This document shows positions 1-5,297 of a DNA stretch of 5,297 nt, in pieces. Under the pieces are notes generated by a model that saw only the letters and a list, made by a program, of their open reading frames with translations, made no database searches and had not been told where the DNA came from. The first letter of the stretch is position 1. The number at the start of each line of letters is the position of its first letter. This DNA comes from Hyphomicrobiales bacterium. GTDB taxonomy: Bacteria; Pseudomonadota; Alphaproteobacteria; Rhizobiales; NORP267. The translations under genes were made by a program, and so were the position numbers. The stretch lies in assembly GCA_016764455.1 (NCBI GenBank), contig JAESRU010000170.1, positions 2,199 through 7,495 of the forward strand. Direction: 5' to 3'.

Positions 1-145
1 CTGAATTCATTTCTAGGCAACATGAACCAAAATTCATTGATGATACAGAGGCAAGAAGTTTCCTGAATTGGCATCTTGTACCCGTCGCAAAATCATCTTT
101 TGTGCACCAGACTGAAATTTGAAGCGCAACGCAGTGGAACTGTCT

Positions 146-1075
146 TCAGTCATCCGGTTGGCCGTCGCGGAAGGGTTTTAGCGCTGCATAAATTGTGGCG
201 TGAACGGGGGTTGGAATATCCAGTTCCCGACCAAGTCTCACGACTGCGCCGGACAAGCCATCTAATTCGAGGCGGCGGCCATTTTCCAAATCAACCAACA
301 ATGACGCCTTGCCATCTGGATTGGATTCAATTCTGGCCATTACCTGCTCAACAACATTCGAGCCGAAAGTTACCCCTGCCCCATTTCCTACGCGTTTTGC
401 TTCAGCAATGGTTTCTCGCAGGAGCCAGCGCATATCAGGGTCTTTGCAAACCGTGCCAAATGTACATCTAGTTGCCCCTGTTGTGGCACTGGTGCCTGCA
501 ACCAACAGAAATTTCTCCCACAGCATCAAGTCGGTGTCGGCGCAACTTTCGGCGTCGATACCGGCGGAATGAAATATCGCTAGCAAGGCGCTAACCCGAT
601 CACTATCGCCGCCACCAGGCTCCCCGAAAACAACATGGGGCTGGCCTGCAAACTTGCCGAAATATGTAATTTCACCCGGCGCCGAAATGCTGGCCGGGAA
701 ATATGCAGCGCCGCCAAGCATGGCATTTGAGCCAACCAATGCACCAATGTTGCGCACGCTCTCAATGCCATTTTGCAACGTCAATATGGTCGTGTTTTCA
801 CCGACCATCGGTGCAATGGCGCTGGCGGCAGTTTCGGTGTCATAATGTTTGACGCAAAATAAAATTGTATCGACAATTCCGATCTCGCCCGGCGTATCGG
901 TCGCACGAACATCGGAGATATCCAGAATTTCTACCCCGCGAATGCGCAACCCGTCGCGCTTGATGGCGTCAAGATGAGTGCCGCGCGCAATGAATGTAAC
1001 ATCATGGCCGGAGGCAGCCAGCTTGCCGCCCAAATATCCACCAACGCCACCTGCGCCCATGACAGCGATCTTCAT
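146..1075 (-). CDS. Ketopantoate reductase (PanE/ApbA)-family NAD(P)H oxidoreductase
   Basis: Cytosolic oxidoreductase of 309 residues, the usual length for this family, whose classic member reduces 2-dehydropantoate to pantoate with NADPH. The N terminus is a Rossmann strand with the dinucleotide motif GAGGVGG (residues 7-13). FCVKHYDT (73-80) and TLQNGIES (99-106, with Asn102 matching E. coli PanE Asn98) follow. The C-terminal helical domain has the catalytic Lys188 in LWEKF, Ser258 in KASLL, and Glu270 in LELDG, matching PanE Lys176, Ser244 and Glu256 by eye. PanE Asn180 and Asn184 align with Val192 and Ser196, so ketopantoate may not be the substrate; many family members have unknown substrates. 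The ATG start has an AAGGA Shine-Dalgarno 9 nt upstream (1085-1089). It lies 97 bp downstream of the E1 gene on the same strand with no clear terminator between, so co-transcription is likely, though a TATGAT box (1135-1140, minus strand) could be an internal -10. Family is sure; substrate is not. Confidence 0.93.
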   Translation of the reverse strand: MKIAVMGAGGVGGYLGGKLAASGHDVTFIARGTHLDAIKRDGLRIRGVEILDISDVRATDTPGEIGIVDTILFCVKHYDTETAASAIAPMVGENTTILTLQNGIESVRNIGALVGSNAMLGGAAYFPASISAPGEITYFGKFAGQPHVVFGEPGGGDSDRVSALLAIFHSAGIDAESCADTDLMLWEKFLLVAGTSATTGATRCTFGTVCKDPDMRWLLRETIAEAKRVGNGAGVTFGSNVVEQVMARIESNPDGKASLLVDLENGRRLELDGLSGAVVRLGRELDIPTPVHATIYAALKPFRDGQPDD

Positions 1076-1172
1076 CTCAATGAATCCTTGTAGATTTCTT
1101 TGGGCGCAATGCGTGTAGCCAAGACTGCACTTGTATCATAAATGCGGCTTTGTCGGCCAATCTCGGCTGGGA

Positions 1173-3521
1173 TTACAGAGCGTTATTTGCGGATTTTGCA
1201 ATGGACGCGGAATCCAGGCCAAAATGGCGATACAATTCACCGATGGACCCGGTTTGACCAAAATGCTCCACGCCCAATGGTATGGTTCGATGCCCGCCAA
1301 CAGCCCCAAGCCAGGAAAGTGTGGATGGGTGGCCGTCGATCAATGTCAACATGACGCAGTGTTTTGGAAGCGATGACAATAGCCGCTCCACATGACAGGT
1401 GGCATTTGAATTTCCCCGGCTCCGGTCGCGCTGCGCTGCCGACCATCCAGCATTCAACCGGTCGGCTGATGTTACCGCCAAGACCCCCAGATCGCGATTA
1501 TGCTGGGCTAATTTTCCCGCTGCATCGATGGCTTCATTTGCCACCGCACCTTGATAGGCAATGACCAATTCGCAATTGGGCCCCGGTTTACGCATCCAGT
1601 AAGCGCCATCAATGACCCCTTGCTCGAAATCCGGATTTGCCCGCTCGCCTGGTTGCTCCAACGGGTTGGTGGTCAGACGCAGATAAACCGAACCACCAGT
1701 TTCATCGCGAAGCCAGGTATGTTCATTCGGATCACCTTCGCCATCCTTTTGCATATATTCAAAGGCCCAGCGCATGATGATCGCAAGCTCGTCAACAAAA
1801 GCTGGTTCAAATGCCGCCAGACCATCCTGCGACATGCCAATCAATGGCGACCCGATGGATTGATGCGCGCCGCCTTCCGGGGCCAGCGTAATTCCTGATG
1901 GCGTGCCGACGATCATAAATCGGGCGTCCTGATAGCAAGCATAATTCAGCGCATCCAACCCACGCGCGACGAAAGGGTCATACACCGTACCAATGGGGAT
2001 CAGGCGCTTTCCAAACAGCGAATGGGACAATCCGGCTGCTCCAAGAAAAAGGAACAGGTTCATTTCGGCGATGCCCAATTCAACATGCTGGCCTTGCGGG
2101 GCAAATTCCCATTTTGCAGTTGAGGGAATGTTTTCCGCAATGAAAGTGTCTGCTTGCGGGCTGCGCGCAAATAATTTTCGCCGGTTCACCCACGGACCAA
2201 GATTGGTGGTCCCGGTAACGTCCGGTGATGCGGTGACGATCCGGTCAGCAAGTTCAGAACGTCCTTTGGAAAGTTCATCGAGAATTTTGCCAAATCCCAT
2301 TTGCGTTGAGATCTTGCGTTCCGACTTCATTTCAATATGAGGAACATCAATTGTCTTGTCGGAAAAACGGCGCGCGCCTTTTGAGAAAAAGGGAACTTGA
2401 TCCAAAAAACGCTGCAAAGCATCCAGGTCTTGAACGGTTGCAAATTTATCCCATTCTTCGCCCGCAGGCACATTCATATGGCTCTGCCAGTCAGCCATCT
2501 GTGCTTTGTTCATCAGGCCGCCATGATTATCTTTGTGGCCTGCAATTGGCGTGCCCCAGCCTTTAATTGTATAAGCGAGGAAGCAAACCGGGCGATCATG
2601 ATCAATCGCGTCAAAAGCCTCAGCCATGGTCTGGACGCAGTTCCCGCCCAGATTTTCCATCAATTCAGCAAGTTCGCTGTCACTGCGTTTATCGATTAAA
2701 GCAGATACATCGCCCTGATCGCCCAAGGCTTCCATCAGACGTTCGCGCCAAAGGGCACCGCCCATAAATGTCAGAGCTGAATAGAGCTGGTTTGGACAAT
2801 TATCGATCCAGTCTTTTAGCTTTACTCCGCCAGGTTCCTGAAACGCCGTTTTTTGCAAACGCCCATATTTGATGCGGACAACGTCCCAACCAAAGGCATC
2901 GAATATTTTCTCAATCCGCTGGAACAAGCCTTCCCGCACAATACCATCCAGCGATTGGCGATTATAATCGATGATCCACCAGACATTGCGCAGATCATTT
3001 TTCCAACCTTCCTGAAGACATTCATAAATATTGCCTTCATCCAGTTCAGCATCACCAACAAGGGCAACCATGCGCCCAAGCGGCAAATCATCCCCCCAGG
3101 ATTTTGCCTGGATGTAATCCTGTACAAGGGACGCGAACGATGTGATGGCCACGCCCAGCCCGACGGACCCGGTGGAAAAATCCACATCATCGATATCTTT
3201 TGTTCGAGAGGGGTAGGATTGCACGCCGCCAAACCCGCGAAAATTTTCCATCTTTTCGCGGGTCTGGTTACCCATCAAATATTGGATCGCGTGAAAAATT
3301 GGTGAGGCGTGAGGTTTGACCGCGACCCGGTCTTCAGGCTCAAGGGCCGAGAAATAAAGCGCCGTCATGATTGAAACCATCGAGGCAGACGATGCCTGAT
3401 GACCACCGACCTTGATGTCGTCCTGCTTTTCGCGAATGTGATTGGCGTTGTGGATCATCCAGTGCGAGAGCCACAAAAGGCGTTGCTCGATCGTCTTCAA
3501 ATGATCTGCGCGCGGCGACAT
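1173..3521 (-). CDS. AceE-like single-chain thiamine-diphosphate 2-oxo-acid dehydrogenase E1 / transketolase-superfamily enzyme
   Basis: Protein of 782 residues resembling homodimeric pyruvate dehydrogenase E1 (AceE), which decarboxylates a 2-oxo acid on thiamine diphosphate (ThDP). The N-terminal ThDP domain has VGGHQAS (38-44), the HxSP element at His71, and the cofactor/metal motif GDAELDEGN (156-164) with Asp157, Asn188 and Gln190 as likely Mg2+ ligands. TIKGWG (318-323) is followed by histidines at 329 and 333. The middle domain has the cofactor-activating Glu486 in ELGIAEMN and the EGGAH loop (549-553), whose Glu549 and His553 match AceE Glu636 and His640. The C-terminal domain ends with PLGVEHFG, as in AceE. 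It is about 100 residues shorter than E. coli AceE (887), mostly at the N terminus where AceE binds E2, and Ser105 replaces the His of AceE's YPHP. No E2 or E3 gene is in view. The ATG at 3521 is chosen over one 20 codons upstream because of its strong GGAGG site. Alternative: a stand-alone decarboxylase or ketol transferase. Confidence 0.9.
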   Translation of the reverse strand: MSPRADHLKTIEQRLLWLSHWMIHNANHIREKQDDIKVGGHQASSASMVSIMTALYFSALEPEDRVAVKPHASPIFHAIQYLMGNQTREKMENFRGFGGVQSYPSRTKDIDDVDFSTGSVGLGVAITSFASLVQDYIQAKSWGDDLPLGRMVALVGDAELDEGNIYECLQEGWKNDLRNVWWIIDYNRQSLDGIVREGLFQRIEKIFDAFGWDVVRIKYGRLQKTAFQEPGGVKLKDWIDNCPNQLYSALTFMGGALWRERLMEALGDQGDVSALIDKRSDSELAELMENLGGNCVQTMAEAFDAIDHDRPVCFLAYTIKGWGTPIAGHKDNHGGLMNKAQMADWQSHMNVPAGEEWDKFATVQDLDALQRFLDQVPFFSKGARRFSDKTIDVPHIEMKSERKISTQMGFGKILDELSKGRSELADRIVTASPDVTGTTNLGPWVNRRKLFARSPQADTFIAENIPSTAKWEFAPQGQHVELGIAEMNLFLFLGAAGLSHSLFGKRLIPIGTVYDPFVARGLDALNYACYQDARFMIVGTPSGITLAPEGGAHQSIGSPLIGMSQDGLAAFEPAFVDELAIIMRWAFEYMQKDGEGDPNEHTWLRDETGGSVYLRLTTNPLEQPGERANPDFEQGVIDGAYWMRKPGPNCELVIAYQGAVANEAIDAAGKLAQHNRDLGVLAVTSADRLNAGWSAAQRDRSRGNSNATCHVERLLSSLPKHCVMLTLIDGHPSTLSWLGAVGGHRTIPLGVEHFGQTGSIGELYRHFGLDSASIAKSANNAL

Positions 3522-3526
3522 GATGG

Positions 3527-3533
3527 CCTCCTC
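3527..3533 (-). promoter_or_regulatory. Ribosome binding site that fixes the E1 start
   Basis: On the minus strand this reads GAGGAGG, a near-ideal Shine-Dalgarno, ending 5 nt before the ATG at 3521-3519. The frame stays open upstream to another ATG at 3581, which would add 20 residues. That start has no comparable site, and the added residues do not resemble the AceE N terminus, so translation most likely begins at 3521. Confidence 0.85.
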
Positions 3534-3592
3534 AAGGACTGGACATTTTTCTAACGTCGAGTGAATTTCGCCTGGAAACACACAAGTTCATC

Positions 3593-3601
3593 CTTATATC
3601 A
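3593..3601 (-). promoter_or_regulatory. Candidate extended -10 promoter element for the E1-reductase genes
   Basis: Read on the minus strand this is TGA-TATAAG, which fits the extended -10 pattern TGn-TATAAT with one mismatch in the hexamer. No good -35 hexamer is seen 16-18 nt upstream, which is tolerable for extended -10 promoters. Transcription from here would give a 5' leader of roughly 65 nt before the ATG at 3521. The element overlaps the left arm of the inverted repeat at 3596-3619, so a protein bound there could block it. This is prediction from sequence only. Confidence 0.3.
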
Positions 3602-3619
3602 CCCACATCATAGTGACAT
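3596..3619. promoter_or_regulatory. Inverted repeat in the divergent promoter region, candidate operator
   Basis: Arms ATATCAC (3596-3602) and GTGACAT (3613-3619) are complementary at six of seven positions around a 10-bp spacer. Further TCAC/GTGA half-sites follow at 3628-3631 (TCAC) and 3654-3657 (GTGA). Several spaced half-sites between a divergent Lrp/AsnC-type regulator gene and its neighbour suit the octameric, DNA-wrapping binding of that family. The repeat is not followed by a T run, so it is not a terminator. The binding protein is inferred from position alone. Confidence 0.35.
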
Positions 3620-3671
3620 CTTGCTATTCACACCCAAATTCATCTAAACGAAAGTGATACAGGTTGATTTT

Positions 3672-3677
3672 AGGGAG
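3672..3677 (+). promoter_or_regulatory. Ribosome binding site that fixes a GTG start for the regulator
   Basis: AGGGAG ends 7 nt before a GTG at 3685-3687. The frame also opens at a TTG at 3664, but that codon has no Shine-Dalgarno at a workable distance, and it would add seven residues that do not belong to the family N terminus. The GTG start gives MEATNLDEID, which matches the usual Lrp/AsnC beginning with a short lead into the LDEIDIRIL helix. Confidence 0.75.
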
Positions 3678-3684
3678 TATTTTA

Positions 3685-4152
3685 GTGGAAGCCACCAATC
3701 TTGATGAGATTGATATTCGGATCCTGCGTGAATTGCGGCAAGATGGCCGTATGAGCGCGGCAGATCTCAGCCAAAAAGTAGGGTTGAGCGCAACACCGGT
3801 TATTCGGCGATTGAAACGGTTGGAAAAGAGCGGCGTGATTACCGGTTATGTGGCGCTGATCGATGAAGCAGCTCTTGGCTACGCCATGTCCATTTTTGTT
3901 TCGGTGAAGCTGGACAAACAAGTTGAAGAAGCATTGCAGAGCTTCGAAACCGCAATTTTGCAGTTTCCAGAGGTCGTGGATTGCTGGCTGATGACGGGCA
4001 ACCGGGATTATCTTCTGCGCATTGCTACGTCCGGTCTGAAGGAATTTGAAGAGCTGATGATTGACCGCCTGGTCAAGATCAAAAGTGTTGCTTCGATTGA
4101 ATCTTCGATCCCGTTGCGGCGCGTGAAGTCAGGGATATCGCGCATGCCATAG
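3685..4152 (+). CDS. Lrp/AsnC-family transcriptional regulator
   Basis: DNA-binding protein of 155 residues, normal for the family. The N-terminal winged helix-turn-helix begins with LDEIDIRILRELRQDGR (6-22). The helix-turn-helix itself is roughly residues 25-46, with the recognition helix in SATPVIRRLKRLEKSG (35-50), followed by the linker VITGYVALID. The C-terminal RAM (ligand-binding and oligomerisation) domain covers about 66-145 and has the conserved glycine turn WLMTGNRDYLLRI (101-113). Such proteins form dimers and octamers and respond to amino acids or related small molecules. It starts with GTG behind AGGGAG. It is divergent from the E1 gene and upstream of the LigM-like gene on its own strand, so it probably controls one or both and possibly itself. 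A precedent from established knowledge is BkdR, an Lrp-type activator of branched-chain oxo-acid dehydrogenase genes in Pseudomonas. The effector cannot be told from sequence. Confidence 0.95.
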   Translation: MEATNLDEIDIRILRELRQDGRMSAADLSQKVGLSATPVIRRLKRLEKSGVITGYVALIDEAALGYAMSIFVSVKLDKQVEEALQSFETAILQFPEVVDCWLMTGNRDYLLRIATSGLKEFEELMIDRLVKIKSVASIESSIPLRRVKSGISRMP

Positions 4153-4185
4153 GATATGGTGAAGTTCCCGCAATGGAAATATAAT

Positions 4186-4209
4186 TCTCTGTTGGTTTGA
4201 TTTCAGAGA
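4186..4209. promoter_or_regulatory. Inverted repeat upstream of the LigM-like gene, possible operator
   Basis: Perfect 6-bp arms TCTCTG (4186-4191) and CAGAGA (4204-4209) flank a 12-bp AT-rich spacer in the 119-bp gap between the regulator and demethylase genes. The stem is too short and has no T run after it, so a terminator is unlikely. It could be a regulator site or a chance repeat. I see no convincing -35/-10 pair in this gap, so the demethylase may be read through from the regulator gene or from a promoter I cannot recognise. Confidence 0.2.
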
Positions 4210-4271
4210 CTGATGAGAGTTCCCTTTGCGTAACAGTCAACTTTATTGTGAATGCTGCAAAGGAAATTCAA

Positions 4272-5297
4272 ATGGGAAAATTAGAAACAAAAAGCCAATC
4301 CCTCAATGATCTGCTTGAGGTGGTCCCCAATATTGTTGAACACCTGTTTCAACGCCAGCCAAAAAACGCGCTGACAATCTTCACCCAAATGATGCCTGGC
4401 GATGCGGTCCGTCCGGAATTCACTACGTGGCGCGATGAACAGCGTTCGTGGCGCGAAACGGTGGCGATTCACGACCAAAGTTATCATATGAACGGCGTGC
4501 ATTTGCGCGGCAAGGACGCATTGGCATTGTGCTCCTATCTGGCGGTCAACAATTTCAACAATTTCCAGGTTGGTTCCGCCAAGCAGTTCCTCGCCTGCTC
4601 TCCCGAAGGTTACGTTATCGGCGACGCCATTCTTTATTATCTCGAACCAGAACATTTATTGGTGGTCGGCAACCCAGCATCCACCGATTGGGTTTTGTAT
4701 AATGCCAGCACTGACAAATTTGATGTCGAAGCTGAGTCTGATCCGATGTGGGCGCTCAACAAGGATAAAAAGCGCAACTTTTACCGGTATCAGGTCGAAG
4801 GCCCCAATGCCTGGAAGCTACTTGAAAACCTGCACGGTGGGCCCCTCCCCGAAATCAAGTTTTTCAAGTCGGACACAATCAACATTGCCGGTTGCAAGGT
4901 TCGCGGCATGCGCCACAGCATGGGCGGCGTACCCGGGCTTGAGCTTTCTGGACCATGGGAAGACCGTAGAAAGGTCAAAGACGCGATCGTCAAAGAAGGC
5001 AAAGAACATGGCCTGCGCCAGATCGGTTCGATCGCCTATTTCACCACCGTGATTGAATCCGGCTGGTGGGCGGTTCCGGTATCGGCGATTTACACCAGCC
5101 CCGGCCTGAAAGACTATCGGGACTGGCTGACATCTAAAAATGCAGCGATGCGGATGTCCCTTGGCGGCAGTTTTTATTCAGACAATATCGAAGACTATTA
5201 CACCAGTCCGTGGGATATCGGCCTGGGGCATCTCATCAAGTTCGACCATGATTTTGTAGGCCGCGAGGCTTTGGAAAAAATGGTTGATCAACCGCAC
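4272..5297 (+). CDS. LigM-like tetrahydrofolate-dependent O-demethylase (aminomethyltransferase/GcvT fold), 3' truncated
   Basis: Open from the ATG through the window edge without a stop: 342 codons of a protein expected to be about 460-470 residues. The ATG has AAGGA (4260-4264) 7 nt upstream. It resembles LigM, the sphingomonad vanillate/3-O-methylgallate demethylase that moves an aryl methyl group to tetrahydrofolate in the cytosol. Shared stretches are PEFTTWRDEQRSWRETV (48-64), DQSYHM (68-73), LRGKDAL (78-84), YVIGDAILYYL (114-124), LHGGPL (187-192), KFFK (196-199), INIAGCKVR (203-211), GGVPGLELSGP (218-228), IGSIAYFTT (251-259), ESGWW (262-266), GGSFYSDNIEDYY (298-310) and FDHDFVGREAL (324-334). 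Tyr256 falls on LigM's catalytic Tyr247 and His72 on its His60, but Asn134 and Gly43 fall where LigM has Arg122 and Tyr31, so the methyl donor may differ. Alternative: another GcvT-fold methyltransferase such as a DesA-type syringate or DMSP demethylase. The missing C-terminal quarter lies beyond the edge. Confidence 0.9.
   Translation, partial: MGKLETKSQSLNDLLEVVPNIVEHLFQRQPKNALTIFTQMMPGDAVRPEFTTWRDEQRSWRETVAIHDQSYHMNGVHLRGKDALALCSYLAVNNFNNFQVGSAKQFLACSPEGYVIGDAILYYLEPEHLLVVGNPASTDWVLYNASTDKFDVEAESDPMWALNKDKKRNFYRYQVEGPNAWKLLENLHGGPLPEIKFFKSDTINIAGCKVRGMRHSMGGVPGLELSGPWEDRRKVKDAIVKEGKEHGLRQIGSIAYFTTVIESGWWAVPVSAIYTSPGLKDYRDWLTSKNAAMRMSLGGSFYSDNIEDYYTSPWDIGLGHLIKFDHDFVGREALEKMVDQPH

Noticed and set aside
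1..66. A plus-strand frame open from the window edge to a TGA at 64-66, which could be the tail of a convergent gene.
   Set aside because: Only 21 codons are visible and they show no recognisable motif; a frame this short stays open by chance. I call no gene in 1-145.
139..150. A hairpin ACTG-TCTT-CAGT overlapping the reductase stop codon as a possible terminator.
   Set aside because: The stem has only 4 bp and no T run follows in the direction of transcription.
76..471. Plus-strand open frames opposite the reductase gene (76-471, 309-572, 654-845).
   Set aside because: They are antisense to a clearly conserved protein, are rich in unlikely residue runs, and resemble no family.
1120..1133. 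A small hairpin (CAAG, 6-nt loop, CTTG) between the E1 and reductase genes as a possible terminator.
   Set aside because: The stem has only 4 bp and there is no T run after it on the minus strand, so it cannot be supported as a terminator.
2853..3305. A 150-codon plus-strand frame opposite the E1 gene.
   Set aside because: It lies opposite the conserved ThDP-binding region of E1, and its translation matches no family I know; a shadow frame.
3522..3581. A 20-codon N-terminal extension of the E1 protein starting at an ATG at 3581.
   Set aside because: The ATG at 3521 has a GAGGAGG site 5 nt away, and the extension does not look like the family N terminus.
4281..4655. A 124-codon minus-strand frame opposite the start of the LigM-like gene.
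   Set aside because: The plus strand encodes long conserved LigM stretches here, so the reverse frame is a by-product.
4570..5052. A 160-codon plus-strand frame overlapping the demethylase in another frame.
   Set aside because: The LigM-like frame is open throughout and carries all conserved motifs; this one is proline- and serine-rich with no family likeness.

Overview
The window looks like chromosomal DNA from an alphaproteobacterium with a base composition near half GC. This rests on codon use, good Shine-Dalgarno sites, and the closest remembered relatives of the proteins (sphingomonad LigM; an AceE-like E1 of about 780 residues). It could be marine or from a metagenome, but nothing here fixes the genus. 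I see no rRNA, tRNA, CRISPR array, insertion sequence or phage gene.

Layout: positions 1-145 are a 3' flank with no gene I can support. Two genes then lie on the minus strand and are transcribed right to left. The promoter-proximal one (1173-3521) is a single-chain thiamine-diphosphate 2-oxo-acid dehydrogenase E1 of the AceE/transketolase superfamily. Its downstream neighbour (146-1075) is a ketopantoate reductase (PanE/ApbA)-family NAD(P)H oxidoreductase. A divergent intergenic region of 163 bp (3522-3684) separates this pair from the plus-strand genes. These are an Lrp/AsnC-family regulator (3685-4152) and, after 119 bp, the first 342 codons of a LigM-like tetrahydrofolate-dependent demethylase (aminomethyltransferase/GcvT fold), which runs off the right edge.

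How the parts may work together (inference): the Lrp/AsnC protein sits head-to-head with the E1 gene, a typical arrangement for a local regulator. The divergent region holds a near-perfect inverted repeat that overlaps a candidate extended -10 element of the E1 gene. The demethylase would move a methyl group to tetrahydrofolate. The E1 and reductase would act on 2-oxo acids or related carbonyl compounds. A small catabolic module for a methoxylated or N/O-methylated compound that is finally turned into an oxo acid fits all four genes, but the substrate cannot be read from the sequence.

The most notable points are active-site differences. The LigM-like protein keeps the catalytic Tyr position (Tyr256) but not the positions matching LigM Tyr31 and Arg122. 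The E1 lacks the N-terminal arm that AceE uses to dock on E2, and has Ser where AceE has one of its active-site histidines. The reductase keeps the catalytic Lys but not two substrate-contacting Asn of E. coli PanE. All three suggest relatives with altered substrates rather than the textbook enzymes.
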